From positions 11,075 through 75,074 of the forward strand of contig CAUHQV010000005.1 of assembly GCA_959608625.1 (NCBI GenBank): a stretch of 64,000 nt of DNA. The letters are read 5' to 3'. Shown piece by piece: positions 27,283-35,769 of the stretch (positions are counted from its first letter, which is position 1; the number at the start of each line of letters is the position of its first letter). This stretch comes from an uncultured Flavobacteriales bacterium (GTDB taxonomy: Bacteria; Bacteroidota; Bacteroidia; Flavobacteriales; UBA1820). Below the pieces are notes generated by a model that did not search any database, was not told the origin of the DNA, and saw only the letters and a list, made by a program, of their open reading frames with translations. The position numbers were made by a program, and so were the translations under genes.

Positions 27283-28602
27283 TTATTCTTCAAAACAATC
27301 TTTGGGTCTGTCCCAAGGGCTTTTATCCTCTTTGCGGCATGGGTTGAAAAAGATGAACCGGGTGGACTGGTCGTATGTGAAATAGTTCCATATCCAGTTG
27401 AACAACACCATGAATTTGTTTTTTACTCCCAGGATAGACCGCAGGTGTATCGTCAGCCACATAGCCCAGGCGAGGAAACCGTGAAGGTGTATCCCGTTCA
27501 GGTCGGCGACGGCTTTGTTGCGCCCAATAGTGGCCATCGTGCCGTAATCCTTGTAATGGAAAGGTTCGATATCTTTTCCTTTGGAGAGGTTGTTCAGGTT
27601 TTTGGCCACCCTTTTTCCCTGCTGGATAGCTACCTGTGCCACCTGGGGATGTCCGTTGGGGTATTTCTCGTTCTGCAGCAGGCAGAGGTCGCCCACAACG
27701 AATATATTGTCGGAATCCTTCAGGCGGTTGTAGGCGTCTACCAGGATACGCCCGCCCCGGCCGGTCTTTTCCTTTGGGATGCCTTCAAAACGGGTGGCCG
27801 TCACGCCGCTTACCCAAATCAGGCTATTGGTCGGGATGGTCTCCCCGCCGTCGAATACGACGCTGCCCTCGCGGTAATCGGTCACCCGCTTGTTCAATAG
27901 GATTTTCACGCCCATTTTTTCCAGGTATTCGCGGGCACTCCGCGAAGCGCTGTCCGACATGACACCGAGTAGGCGGTTGGTGCCTTCCACCAGGTATACG
28001 TTCATTTTAGCCCGCAGGTCGGGATAGTCTTTCGGGATGATGAAACGGCGCATTTCCGCCAGCGCTCCGGCGATCTCCACCCCGGTGGCACCTCCGCCGA
28101 CGATCACCACGTTGAGCAGCGCACGGCGTTCCTTGCAGTCTTCGTCGTCCAGCGCGCGCTCGAGGTTCAGCAGGAGGGAGCTGCGCAGGGCGATCGCCTC
28201 ACGGACGTCTTTCATCGGCAGGGAGGCGTCTTCGATAGCCTTGTTCCCGTAATAGTTGGTGGTCGTCCCTCCGGCCAGGATCAGGTAGTCGTACGACAGT
28301 TCGCCGACGGAAGTGACGATGCTGTTCTTTTCAGGGCATATCTCCCGGACTTCGGCCATGCGGAAGTAAAAGTCCTTTTCCCGGTGGAAAAGCTTGCGGA
28401 AAGGGAAACAGATGGAACTGGGTTCCAGTCCGGCCGAAGCCACCTGGTAGAGCAGGGGCGGGAACTGGTGGTAGTTGTTCCGGTCGATAAGGACGATCTG
28501 GAACCGTTTGCCGTCCAGTTTTTTTACGATCGTCAGGCCGGCGAAACCGCCGCCGACTATCACCACGCGTTTTTTGGACGTTTTGGGAATTCTGATATCC
28601 AT
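27283..28602 (-). CDS. Type II NADH dehydrogenase (NDH-2), NAD(P)/FAD-dependent oxidoreductase
   Basis: The 439-residue protein has an N-terminal FAD dinucleotide fold (RVVIVGGGFAGLTIVKKL), a second NAD fold (NVVIVGGGATGVEIAGALAE near residue 155), and the FAD contact DNIFVVGDLCLL. The C terminus is hydrophobic with amphipathic stretches, as expected for a monotopic enzyme attached to the inner membrane that passes electrons from NADH to quinone without pumping. The ATG at 28602 (MDIRIPK) is preferred over 28647, because the extension contributes nothing recognisable. Confidence 0.92.
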   Translation of the reverse strand: MDIRIPKTSKKRVVIVGGGFAGLTIVKKLDGKRFQIVLIDRNNYHQFPPLLYQVASAGLEPSSICFPFRKLFHREKDFYFRMAEVREICPEKNSIVTSVGELSYDYLILAGGTTTNYYGNKAIEDASLPMKDVREAIALRSSLLLNLERALDDEDCKERRALLNVVIVGGGATGVEIAGALAEMRRFIIPKDYPDLRAKMNVYLVEGTNRLLGVMSDSASRSAREYLEKMGVKILLNKRVTDYREGSVVFDGGETIPTNSLIWVSGVTATRFEGIPKEKTGRGGRILVDAYNRLKDSDNIFVVGDLCLLQNEKYPNGHPQVAQVAIQQGKRVAKNLNNLSKGKDIEPFHYKDYGTMATIGRNKAVADLNGIHLHGFLAWAMWLTIHLRSILGVKNKFMVLFNWIWNYFTYDQSTRFIFFNPCRKEDKSPWDRPKDCFEE

Positions 28603-28754
28603 TTTTGCAAGAGTTATAGTTTTGGTCGATGTACTAAGGTACGGCATTTTCCGTTTCCCTGCAAGAGAGGGGTAAAAGAATTCTTTCCCGTTCTGCGGCT
28701 CCGGGCGGCCTGTCGGAAAGAGAATGGCTCTAGATAAGCAAAAAGCGAAAAACC

Positions 28755-28785
28755 TTTGCAGGCCGTCTTGTTTCCGCTATATTTG
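28755..28785 (+). promoter_or_regulatory. Promoter of the DUF3795 gene
   Basis: TTTG (28755-28758) is followed after 19 bp by TATATTTG (28778-28785), an almost perfect Bacteroidetes -33/-7 promoter. The ATG is about 18-21 bp downstream. Confidence 0.75.
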
Positions 28786-28805
28786 CGATACAAAACAACT
28801 GATTG

Positions 28806-29141
28806 ATGAAACAATTGATTGCCTGCTGCGGATTGGATTGTGAAAGTTGCGATGCCCGCATAGCCACAGTCACGAATGACGATGAGCTGAGGGAAAAGAC
28901 TGCCCGGAAATGGAGTATAATGAATAATGCACCGGAGATTACAGCCACTACTATCAATTGTATGGGCTGTCGTACGGGCGGCGTGAAATTTGCGTTTTGT
29001 AGCGATTATTGCCAAATCCGCAAATGCGTACATGAAAAGGGATTTGATACCTGCGGCGCCTGCAACGAGTTGGATAGCTGCCAGATAGTCGGAGCTGTTT
29101 TTCAGCACGCTCCCGGCGCAAAAGAAAATCTGCTGAAATAA
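28806..29141 (+). CDS. DUF3795 domain-containing cysteine-rich protein
   Basis: The protein has about 111 residues (start at 28806, or three bases earlier at a tandem Met codon at 28803) and many cysteines in pairs or triplets: ACCGLDCESCDA at the start, INCMGCRTGGVKFAFC in the middle, and KGFDTCGACNELDSC near the end. This matches DUF3795, small presumed metal-binding proteins of anaerobes with no known role. It has its own good promoter. Confidence 0.88.
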   Translation: MKQLIACCGLDCESCDARIATVTNDDELREKTARKWSIMNNAPEITATTINCMGCRTGGVKFAFCSDYCQIRKCVHEKGFDTCGACNELDSCQIVGAVFQHAPGAKENLLK

Positions 29142-29187
29142 GGATACGAATAATTCATTGGGCAGGGCGCATAAATAGGAGTCGCCT

Positions 29188-29305
29188 CGGCTATTTTCAA
29201 ACGAGTTTGAATGGCGCCCGGTTTTCACTATATTTCGAGAATATAGGATGCGCTTCGGGAAACTGTGAGCAAGCCTCCGTTTCCTCTCAGCTTTCACTAT
29301 ATTTG
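29188..29305 (+). repeat. Promoter-bearing intergenic repeat, copy 1 (upstream of the MgtC gene)
   Basis: This 118-bp stretch resembles 42777-42900. The best block (29226-29258 versus 42815-42847) is identical at 29 of 33 positions. Each copy has two CTATATTT boxes, the second ending as TATATTTG (here 29298-29305), a plausible -7 element 30 bp before the MgtC start. The first box is part of an inverted repeat, CTATATT-TCGAG-AATATAG (29228-29246). It could be a mobile intergenic repeat or a shared regulatory region. Confidence 0.65.
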
Positions 29306-29334
29306 CATCAGAACCGTATTAAACCAAGAAAAGC

Positions 29335-29997
29335 ATGGAATGGGAATTTATCGGGCGTTTACTGCTGGCAGGAGTGTTGGGCGCCGTCATCGGACTGGAC
29401 AGGGAATACCGGGCGAAAGAGGCCGGATTCCGCACGCATTTCCTGGTATCGTTGGGTAGTGCTCTGTTCATGATCGTATCCCAGTATGGTTTTGCAGGGG
29501 TGCTGGGCAAGGAGGGTGTGGGGCTGGACCCCAGCCGTGTGGCCGCCCAGATCGTCAGCGGGATTGGATTCCTGGGTGCCGGCACCATTATTTTCCAAAA
29601 GCAGTTCGTCCGCGGGCTTACTACGGCGGCGGGAATGTGGGCTACGGCCGGTATCGGTATGGCGGTAGGAGGCGGTATGTACATCCTGGGGGCGGCTGCC
29701 ACAGTGCTGACCCTGGCGGGAATGGAATTGCTTACCGTGCTGTTCAAAAACGTGGGGCTGCGCAGCTTGTCGCTCACTTTTACGACGACCGATCGGAGGA
29801 ACCTGGCTAAGGTGATGGACGAAATATGCCGGCATAAATACCCGATCCTCAGCTATACCACGCAGGAGGAAAAGCATGGAGAACTGACGATCTACAACGT
29901 GTCGATGTTCATCAAGATGCGCCGCCGCAAGGAAGTGCCCCGACTGTTTTCTTTCATTCAGGAACTTCCGGACGCGACCATCACCAGCGTAGAATAG
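29335..29997 (+). CDS. MgtC/SapB family membrane protein
   Basis: The 220-residue protein has the MgtC layout: a conserved start (FIGRLLLAGVLGAVIGLDRE), four or five membrane segments with ERVAAQIVSGIGFLGAGTII-like sequence (DPSRVAAQIVSGIGFLGAG) and TTAAGMWATAGIGMAVGGG, then a soluble ACT-like C-terminal domain (about residues 140-220). In pathogens MgtC modulates ATP synthase and low-Mg2+ growth; in commensals the role is less clear. Confidence 0.92.
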   Translation: MEWEFIGRLLLAGVLGAVIGLDREYRAKEAGFRTHFLVSLGSALFMIVSQYGFAGVLGKEGVGLDPSRVAAQIVSGIGFLGAGTIIFQKQFVRGLTTAAGMWATAGIGMAVGGGMYILGAAATVLTLAGMELLTVLFKNVGLRSLSLTFTTTDRRNLAKVMDEICRHKYPILSYTTQEEKHGELTIYNVSMFIKMRRRKEVPRLFSFIQELPDATITSVE

Positions 29998-30075
29998 CAG
30001 CGCTGGGATCTCAAATTCAACCGTTTTTTAGGTAAGCCTGTAAAAACAGGCATTTCACGCCGGTAAAAGCCTGGG

Positions 30076-30351
30076 TTAGGCCAGCAAGTCCGCGTACTGG
30101 GGATGCCGTTGGACATATATGTCCGCATACCAGCAGGACGGCCTTACCGCCAGGTTGTTCTCCCGAGCGTATTCGAGGGCGGTCTTTACCAGGCTGGAGG
30201 CAATCCCGCGCCCTTCTATCGGTTTGGGGACGATCGTATGGCGTATGTCCAGTATTCCATCGCTCAGGCTGTATTCGAGGAAGGCATCCGTGCCGTCTAC
30301 CGTGGTTTCAAATCGTTTTGCGCCGGTGTCGTGCTTTATTTGGTATTCCAT
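30076..30351 (-). CDS. Small GNAT-like N-acetyltransferase (YidJ/NATD1 type)
   Basis: The 91-residue protein fits the short GNAT family: LDIRHTIVPKPIEGRGIASSL holds the acetyl-CoA loop, and VRPSCWYADIYVQRHPQYAD the conserved C-terminal segment with a cysteine. Members are cytoplasmic with unknown substrates. It is convergent with MgtC. Confidence 0.85.
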   Translation of the reverse strand: MEYQIKHDTGAKRFETTVDGTDAFLEYSLSDGILDIRHTIVPKPIEGRGIASSLVKTALEYARENNLAVRPSCWYADIYVQRHPQYADLLA

Positions 30352-30562
30352 GGCGTTTGAATGTTTGGGTTAATCTAACAAAAATAGGATAAAAAAACGA
30401 GACGAAAAAAGTCGTTTAATGGGGTAGTTCGGAAGGGTCGGAAATAAAAAACGGTAGGACGCATTTTCATAGGGTAAACGGCGCGAAAATAGGCATCGGA
30501 TTGCCAAATGAGAGGGTTTAGGCTTTCATGTAGATTGCAGATCACCAATTTTTGAACACGAT

Positions 30563-31315
30563 TTACTTTGCCGCATTGAAATTTATCCCTGCTTTGCGGG
30601 CTTGGGAGTGCTGTAGACGGCGAATTATATGGTATGTTTTTCCGTCTTTGATGAACCGGGCGCCGGTTTGCTTGAACCAGAACGAAACGTTCTGTTCTAC
30701 ACAAAGGCGTTGCAATTCCATTACCCAGCTGAAATCGCATGGGCGGGCCTCGTAACCCGATTCCCCACCGGCCACGACCTGTTCTACCCACAAACCGATC
30801 TGGTAGGCAGACAGATCGACCCGTTCCAGAAGCGGTTCACAGATAATGATCTTATGTTTTATCGGCGCGGCTTTGTAGAGCGGCAGCCGGTAATCCGCCC
30901 TGTCCTGGTTTTCGACCGTACAGCAAATAGTGACGTTTTCATAGCCGTCGCCCCAATCTGCGGGCAGCGATTCGTAAAACCGGTCGATCCGCTTGGTGAT
31001 CATAAAAAAACGGAGATCGCTGCGCTGGCGTATCATTTCCCAGGCTTCCGCGCGCCACGGATCGGCATCTTTCACAAAAAAATCGGAAGTAAAACAGGTA
31101 TAGACCATCGTACCCGGAGGTATCTTGTATTCTCCGTTCCGTTTTTTCCGGATCGGCAGATCGAAGCTTTTGGTTTTGGTGATCAACTGGCTGTCCACAC
31201 CCCGCCTGGCATCACCCCGATACACGTAACAATGCTTGCACCCCGGGCTCAGTTTATGACAACCGTGCCACAGGTTCCACATCTTGGACTTTCGTTCGAT
31301 CGCGTTAACGGCCAT
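30563..31315 (-). CDS. DUF5131 (phage Gp37/Gp68-like) family protein
   Basis: The 250-residue protein carries a cysteine cluster near the start, WHGCHKLSPGCKHCYVYRGD, and downstream DFFVKDADPWRAEAWEMIRQ, FFMITKRIDRF, VVAGGESGYEARPCDFSW and FWFKQTGARF, all typical of the Gp37/Gp68 family. The CxxC-containing cluster and predicted barrel resemble a radical-SAM-like enzyme, but the function is unknown. The family also occurs in phages; no other phage gene is adjacent. Confidence 0.88.
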   Translation of the reverse strand: MAVNAIERKSKMWNLWHGCHKLSPGCKHCYVYRGDARRGVDSQLITKTKSFDLPIRKKRNGEYKIPPGTMVYTCFTSDFFVKDADPWRAEAWEMIRQRSDLRFFMITKRIDRFYESLPADWGDGYENVTICCTVENQDRADYRLPLYKAAPIKHKIIICEPLLERVDLSAYQIGLWVEQVVAGGESGYEARPCDFSWVMELQRLCVEQNVSFWFKQTGARFIKDGKTYHIIRRLQHSQARKAGINFNAAK

Positions 31316-31505
31316 TTATCGCATTTTATCGGGGATCGACAAAGATACGAAAAGCGTTATTCAAACTGTTTGAAAAATAATCAATAGACACCCTGTGACG
31401 GATAAACACAATGAAAAATCGACAGAAAATACCTCGGGAAAATAAATGAAAAGGAAAAAATATCCTTTTCCCGGAAAATATTGTGTTAATGCCACAGGGT
31501 TGTGT

Positions 31506-31513
31506 TATATTTG
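31506..31513 (+). promoter_or_regulatory. -7 promoter box upstream of the 31548 lipoprotein gene
   Basis: TATATTTG fits TAnnTTTG and lies 34 bp before the ATG. A weaker ATTG lies 22 bp upstream of it (31480-31483). Confidence 0.55.
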
Positions 31514-31547
31514 TTCAAATAGAAAATCTTCGGAATATCATTAGGTT

Positions 31548-32498
31548 ATGAAAGGTCGTATAGTATCTGAAAAGGCATTTCGGGGCATTTTAATGCTCTC
31601 TGTGGCAATCATCATTTTTGGCATGGCAGTATCCTGCCGGGAAAACCGATCGGCAGCCCTGGATCCTATTACCGGGGAACGCCAGGGAGATAAGTACTAT
31701 ATTACCAACGGGCAGGTGCGCCTGGGAGTGGATTTGGCCCGGGGCGGGAGCATTTTTTATTTTTCCGGTGCCCACGGGCGAAACCTGCTGAACCATGCCG
31801 ATGAAGGCCGCTTTATCCAACAATCCTATTATGGCGAACCCGATGGCAGCGATTGGCACGGGAAGCCTTGGGTATGGAATCCCATCCAGGGAGGGGGTAG
31901 CAACGGAGAAAAAGCCCGCATTCTTTCCTTCGCAATAGAGGATGATACCCTGCGTATTGTTTCGCAGCCTGTGCATTGGGCTTCGGGCCGTCCGGTAGCC
32001 GAAGCGGAAATGGAGGCCCGAATTACCCTAAAAGGCGATATTGTTCATATCCATTATACATTTCATAATACCGGGGAGGGGGCTTCCGATCATCCCGCGG
32101 CCCATCAGGAACTTCCGGCCGTATTCGTGGATTTCGACCTGCCTTACATGGTGTATTATGGCGGGGAAAAACCCTGGACGGGAGATACGCTGACCTGTGT
32201 AGTACCCGGTTGGCCGAACGAAGAACACACCCGCACGGAAGAATGGGGCGCTTACGCCGACAGTACGGGTTGGGGGATAGGCGTGTATACGCCGGGGACA
32301 CCCCTGTGTACCGCTTACCGGTTTCCGGGGGACGGAGTGGGCGGCCCGGATGGAGGCGCCTGCTCCTATTTTGCTCCGGTGCGTACGTTCGCCGTGCTCA
32401 AGGATATGACTTTCCACTACGATGTGTACCTGTCGGAAGGAAAGGTGGAGGATATGCGTGCCGCGTTCGGTTCGATCCGCGCGGGAAACTCCCGGTAA
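31548..32498 (+). CDS. Secreted lipoprotein, possibly glycan-active, unknown function
   Basis: The 316-residue protein has a lipoprotein signal ending GMAVSC. The mature part is beta-rich and Trp/Tyr/Gly-rich, with GGSIFYFSGAHGRNLLNHAD, DWHGKPWVWNPIQGG and a C-terminal FAVLKDMTFHYDVYLSEG. The arrangement suggests a sugar-binding or sugar-processing beta-sandwich, similar in feel to aldose-epimerase-like folds; this is inference. It precedes a predicted secreted glycoside-hydrolase-like gene by 49 bp, which supports a role in glycan use. Confidence 0.65.
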   Translation: MKGRIVSEKAFRGILMLSVAIIIFGMAVSCRENRSAALDPITGERQGDKYYITNGQVRLGVDLARGGSIFYFSGAHGRNLLNHADEGRFIQQSYYGEPDGSDWHGKPWVWNPIQGGGSNGEKARILSFAIEDDTLRIVSQPVHWASGRPVAEAEMEARITLKGDIVHIHYTFHNTGEGASDHPAAHQELPAVFVDFDLPYMVYYGGEKPWTGDTLTCVVPGWPNEEHTRTEEWGAYADSTGWGIGVYTPGTPLCTAYRFPGDGVGGPDGGACSYFAPVRTFAVLKDMTFHYDVYLSEGKVEDMRAAFGSIRAGNSR

Positions 32499-32547
32499 AT
32501 CTGTACCATAAATTTTTGAGTAAAAAACCAATCAATACCCAACTACC

Positions 32548-33657
32548 ATGAAACACACCTTATCCATTATCCTGGCGGTGTTGCTGCTGGCGGGAGCTTC
32601 CGTCCCCGGCATCTGCAAAGACCGCAAAAAATCCGATCCCGGACAGAAGATCGCGCTCGGCGTGTGGGACGACGTGAACAAAAAAGCGACGGTCGAAGAG
32701 ATCGTCGAATGGATGAAGCCTTTCGACGAGGCCGGCATCAAGAATTATTATATGTGCGGGACACCCGAAGAAACGGCCCGCTATATCGAAGCGGCCAAGA
32801 AATATAAAGGCGCCAAAGTGCATGCCTGGATGTTCTCGATGAACGCTCCGGGGGACAGCGTGGCCTATCAGCACCCCGAATGGTTCGACGTCAACCGACT
32901 GGGGTATAACAGCCTGGAATACGATCCTTACGTGAAACATTACAAGTGGCTCAGCCCCGCTTCCCCGGGCGCGCGCCAGCACGTAAAGGACAAAGCGGCT
33001 TCTTTTGCGGCGCTGGACGGACTTGCTTCCGTGCATTTGGACTTTATCCGTTATAACGATGCTATCCTGGGGCGCAAATTGCAGCGGGACAAATTCAAAA
33101 TCGAACAGGACGGTTATCGGGCCGAATATGATTTCGGGTACCATCCAATAGCGATCGAGCAGTTCAAGGAGATCTTCGGGTATTCCCCGCTGGAACTCAA
33201 ACAGCCTTGGCTGAGCCCTGAGTGGCTCCAGTTCCGCCTGAACGAAGTATCGTCGCTGGTCAATGAAATAGCCGCCGAAACCCACGCCAAAGGGAAAGAA
33301 GTATCGGCCGCCGTATTCCCGTATCCCACCCGAGCCCGGATGACGGTTTACCAGGACTGGCCGGCCTGGGACATAGATATCGTCTGCCCGATGAATTATA
33401 ATTCTTTCTACCTCGAAGGAGTGGACTGGATCGGGTTCAGCGTGGAGAACGGAGTGCGTGAGACGCAGGGTAAAAATAGGTATGTATCCGGCCTGTTCGT
33501 GCCCGACCTGACCAAAGACGAACTGTACCGTGCGGCCAAGCTTTCGATCGAAAAAGGAGCCAAAGGAGTAAATTACTTCAACGCCCGTTCGCTCCTTCGC
33601 GGGGACAAGCTGGAAGCGGTAAAACGGATCAATCAGGAGTATAATCTGGCGAAGTAA
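32548..33657 (+). CDS. Secreted GHL10-like putative glycoside hydrolase
   Basis: The 369-residue protein has a signal peptide (MKHTLSIILAVLLLAGASVPGICK). The mature domain looks like a TIM barrel of the GHL10/DUF4015-like group: KVHAWMFSMNAPGDS, KWLSPASPGARQHVKDKAAS, GLASVHLDFIRYND with candidate acidic residues, and WDIDIVCPMNYNSFYLEG. It is likely a periplasmic enzyme acting on a polysaccharide; the linkage cannot be told. It is probably in one unit with 31548-32498, and a clear terminator follows. Confidence 0.75.
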   Translation: MKHTLSIILAVLLLAGASVPGICKDRKKSDPGQKIALGVWDDVNKKATVEEIVEWMKPFDEAGIKNYYMCGTPEETARYIEAAKKYKGAKVHAWMFSMNAPGDSVAYQHPEWFDVNRLGYNSLEYDPYVKHYKWLSPASPGARQHVKDKAASFAALDGLASVHLDFIRYNDAILGRKLQRDKFKIEQDGYRAEYDFGYHPIAIEQFKEIFGYSPLELKQPWLSPEWLQFRLNEVSSLVNEIAAETHAKGKEVSAAVFPYPTRARMTVYQDWPAWDIDIVCPMNYNSFYLEGVDWIGFSVENGVRETQGKNRYVSGLFVPDLTKDELYRAAKLSIEKGAKGVNYFNARSLLRGDKLEAVKRINQEYNLAK

Positions 33658-33680
33658 AATCCCTATATTTATTTTACCGA

Positions 33681-33711
33681 TCCCGCAGGGCTGCCTGCGG
33701 GATTTTTTATT
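33681..33711 (+). terminator. Terminator after the GHL10-like gene
   Basis: Stem TCCCGCAGG-CTG-CCTGCGGGA followed by TTTTTTATT on the plus strand. Confidence 0.9.
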
Positions 33712-34273
33712 ACTCAATCATAAAAAAAAGTATTATTTTTTTTGTTAATTTAAATTTTATTCTGTAATTAGCGGGGGTTGAAAGGCGCTGCCTATACTCC
33801 TATCATAAAAAAACTACTTTTTCTTCACAAACAACAGCGCCGAGTTTCGGCTACCCGGGAAAAACGAGGGTGAGGAATACTTACGGGATCGAAAGGGACT
33901 CTTCCAGTAGTAAGGAACAGTCTGTCGCTGCGCCGGTGGCACGGCGCCGAATATCTTCTTGCGAGGGGATGAAAAAGAGGAATATGTACGTCCTGAGGAT
34001 GGATGTTACAATTTAAATTAGGCAAATGGGCTTTCTGTATAAAATACCGCATACCAATGGGCTGTTTCATGGATTATAAGCTGGTCTATAATAAAATAAT
34101 GGATAATTAACAAATATATATTGATATTATCCTTATATTAGGCATAATAAGCGGAGCTAATCAGAAAGTTTTCTTTTCCCCCTTGGCTGGCCGGTTTAAG
34201 CATGGGCGGTTAAATTGTGTAGTACCTGAGGAAAACAGATATTTTTATATATAAACCTTTAAAATGTGTAATT
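33712..34273. other. Long A+T-rich intergenic stretch, possible gene remnant
   Basis: No convincing gene is seen in this 562-bp gap. A plus-strand frame from about 33833 reads sensibly (SAEFRLPGKNEGEEYLRDRK), then meets two adjacent stops, and continues (GTVCRCAGGTAPNIFLRGDE) to another stop near 34020. It may be a decayed gene but resembles nothing I recognise. The last 200 bp are very A+T-rich and should hold the promoter of the next lipoprotein gene. Confidence 0.35.
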
Positions 34274-34789
34274 ATGAAAAAATTCTTGTTATTACCGCTG
34301 GTGGCCTTGATGTTCACAGGCTGCTCAAAAGATGCCATGACTGCCGGTCCGGACATGGCTGCCTCGCAAACGGCAAAAATTGCCACCCAAAAAGTTGCCA
34401 TTTCGTTAAAAGGCTGGGCTACTTCCCGCTGGGGCGATGGCTACAGTTTTCCGGTTGTCCATTATATGGATGAAAACCAGAATCCGCAGGAACTTGTACT
34501 CGAAAATGGCGTAGCTACCCATGAACTTGTGACATCTTCGTCCAATCTGGTAATTTCCGGCTTTATTTATTATGGAGATAAGCCATATATAGGTATCAAG
34601 GTACACACGAACGATACTCAGCAGCATCCGGACGGTGGTTACAGAGGTTTCTATACAGGCCACATAGACGAAGTTCCGTCTTCGATTCACGTGCCGATTG
34701 AAGAGCCGGTATCCAGCCCGGACGATAGCTATGTGGTAGTAGTTTCGGTAGGGGAGTCGAATTACCCGATGACTTACGACGAATTCTAA
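34274..34789 (+). CDS. Small lipoprotein with divergent copy of the shared C-terminal domain (member 1 of 4)
   Basis: The 171-residue protein starts MKKFLLLPLVALMFTGCSKD, a lipoprotein signal nearly identical to that of the gene at 40301-40750. The mature part is one beta-rich domain with VVHYMDENQNPQELVLENG, which lines up with the YIDPDGQQQTL segment of the other members. No enzyme motif is visible. It should sit on the outer or inner membrane. The gene is A+T-rich compared with its neighbours. Confidence 0.7.
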   Translation: MKKFLLLPLVALMFTGCSKDAMTAGPDMAASQTAKIATQKVAISLKGWATSRWGDGYSFPVVHYMDENQNPQELVLENGVATHELVTSSSNLVISGFIYYGDKPYIGIKVHTNDTQQHPDGGYRGFYTGHIDEVPSSIHVPIEEPVSSPDDSYVVVVSVGESNYPMTYDEF

Positions 34790-34810
34790 TTAACCTATTT
34801 GTGCGTAAAA

Positions 34811-34846
34811 AAGCCGCTGTGTAATAAAACACGGCGGCTTCTTTGT
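34811..34846. terminator. Bidirectional terminator
   Basis: Stem AAGCCGCTGTGT / ACACGGCGGCTT with one G-T pair, between convergent genes; T-rich on the plus side (CTTTGTT) and on the minus side (TTTTTTACG). Confidence 0.8.
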
Positions 34847-34848
34847 TA

Positions 34849-35754
34849 TTACCATAATGGACTCGGGTAAATACCGTTTTCTACCATCCGTGCGATGGCG
34901 CTCAGTACGCCCGGGCGGTCTTCGGGGTAAGTGACCCCGTACCACTGCTCCTCGGTCTTGAGTACTTTTACCTGCGAATGCCCTTTCTGCACCAGGTCGT
35001 TGAGTACGGAGGGCAGATAGAATTCTTTCTTGAGCTCCTGGCTGTTTTTTTCTAGAAACTCCCGCAGGCCCTTATCGAAACAGCCTACGGCCGCCGAAGT
35101 AAAGCCCATCATATTCATGGATACCACTTCATTGCCCGTAAGGGGATATTCGACGTCGTTTTCCAGATAGACGACTCCGCCCGGGGTACTGTATATTTTG
35201 GTGCGTTCCGTGATGCTGCACAGGGTATGGTGTTGGCAGTCGATCTCGCACACCCCCCGCGATACGGTGCCGTTTTCCGACAGAGTGTTCGTCAGCTTGT
35301 AACCCACCATCATTTGCTCTCCGAGGCTGCTGTCGTCCAGGGTCGACAAGTAATCGGCCATCAATCGGAAAGAGGAAGGGCCGTAAAAATCGTCGGCGTT
35401 TATTACGGCGAAAGGTTCCGTCAGTTCTTTGGAAGCGCACCATACCGCATGCCCCGTCCCCAGTGGTTTTTTGCGCTCGGGGTTTAGGGTAAAACCTTCG
35501 GGAATATTTTCCAGGCCCTGGTAGACCAGGCGGACGTCGATGCGGCTTTTGTACTTGTCGGAGATACGCTCCCGGAAATCATCGGCAAAGTCTTTCCGGA
35601 TGACAAAGACCACTTTGCCGAATCCGGCACGGACGGCATCGTATACCGAATAGTCGATGATCGTCTCTCCGGAAGGTCCGAAGCCTTCCATTTGTTTGAG
35701 ACCGCCGTAGCGGCTTCCCAGGCCAGCGGCCAGAACTAATAACGTGGGTTTCAT
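34849..35754 (-). CDS. Nucleotidyltransferase (sugar-phosphate type)
   Basis: The 301-residue protein begins TLLVLAAGLGSRYGGLKQME, the nucleotide-binding loop of sugar-1-phosphate nucleotidyltransferases, followed by GTGHAVWCASKEL and VINADDFYGPSSF (metal-binding Asp). It should make an NDP-sugar; the sugar is not clear. It is the last gene of a reverse operon starting at 37825 (spacers of 6, 19 and 15 bp). Confidence 0.85.
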   Translation of the reverse strand: MKPTLLVLAAGLGSRYGGLKQMEGFGPSGETIIDYSVYDAVRAGFGKVVFVIRKDFADDFRERISDKYKSRIDVRLVYQGLENIPEGFTLNPERKKPLGTGHAVWCASKELTEPFAVINADDFYGPSSFRLMADYLSTLDDSSLGEQMMVGYKLTNTLSENGTVSRGVCEIDCQHHTLCSITERTKIYSTPGGVVYLENDVEYPLTGNEVVSMNMMGFTSAAVGCFDKGLREFLEKNSQELKKEFYLPSVLNDLVQKGHSQVKVLKTEEQWYGVTYPEDRPGVLSAIARMVENGIYPSPLW

Positions 35755-35769
35755 TTCGTCGATATCAAT

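Noticed and set aside
28614..29297. Minus-strand ORF of 227 codons over the DUF3795 gene and the repeat
   Set aside because: It lies mostly antisense to the DUF3795 gene, and its similarity to the ORF at 42629-42892 comes from the shared DNA repeat, not from a protein.
33825..34070. Minus-strand ORF of 81 codons
   Set aside because: Its composition is unlike a protein (many Arg, His, Pro and Cys), and there is no ribosome binding site or promoter nearby.
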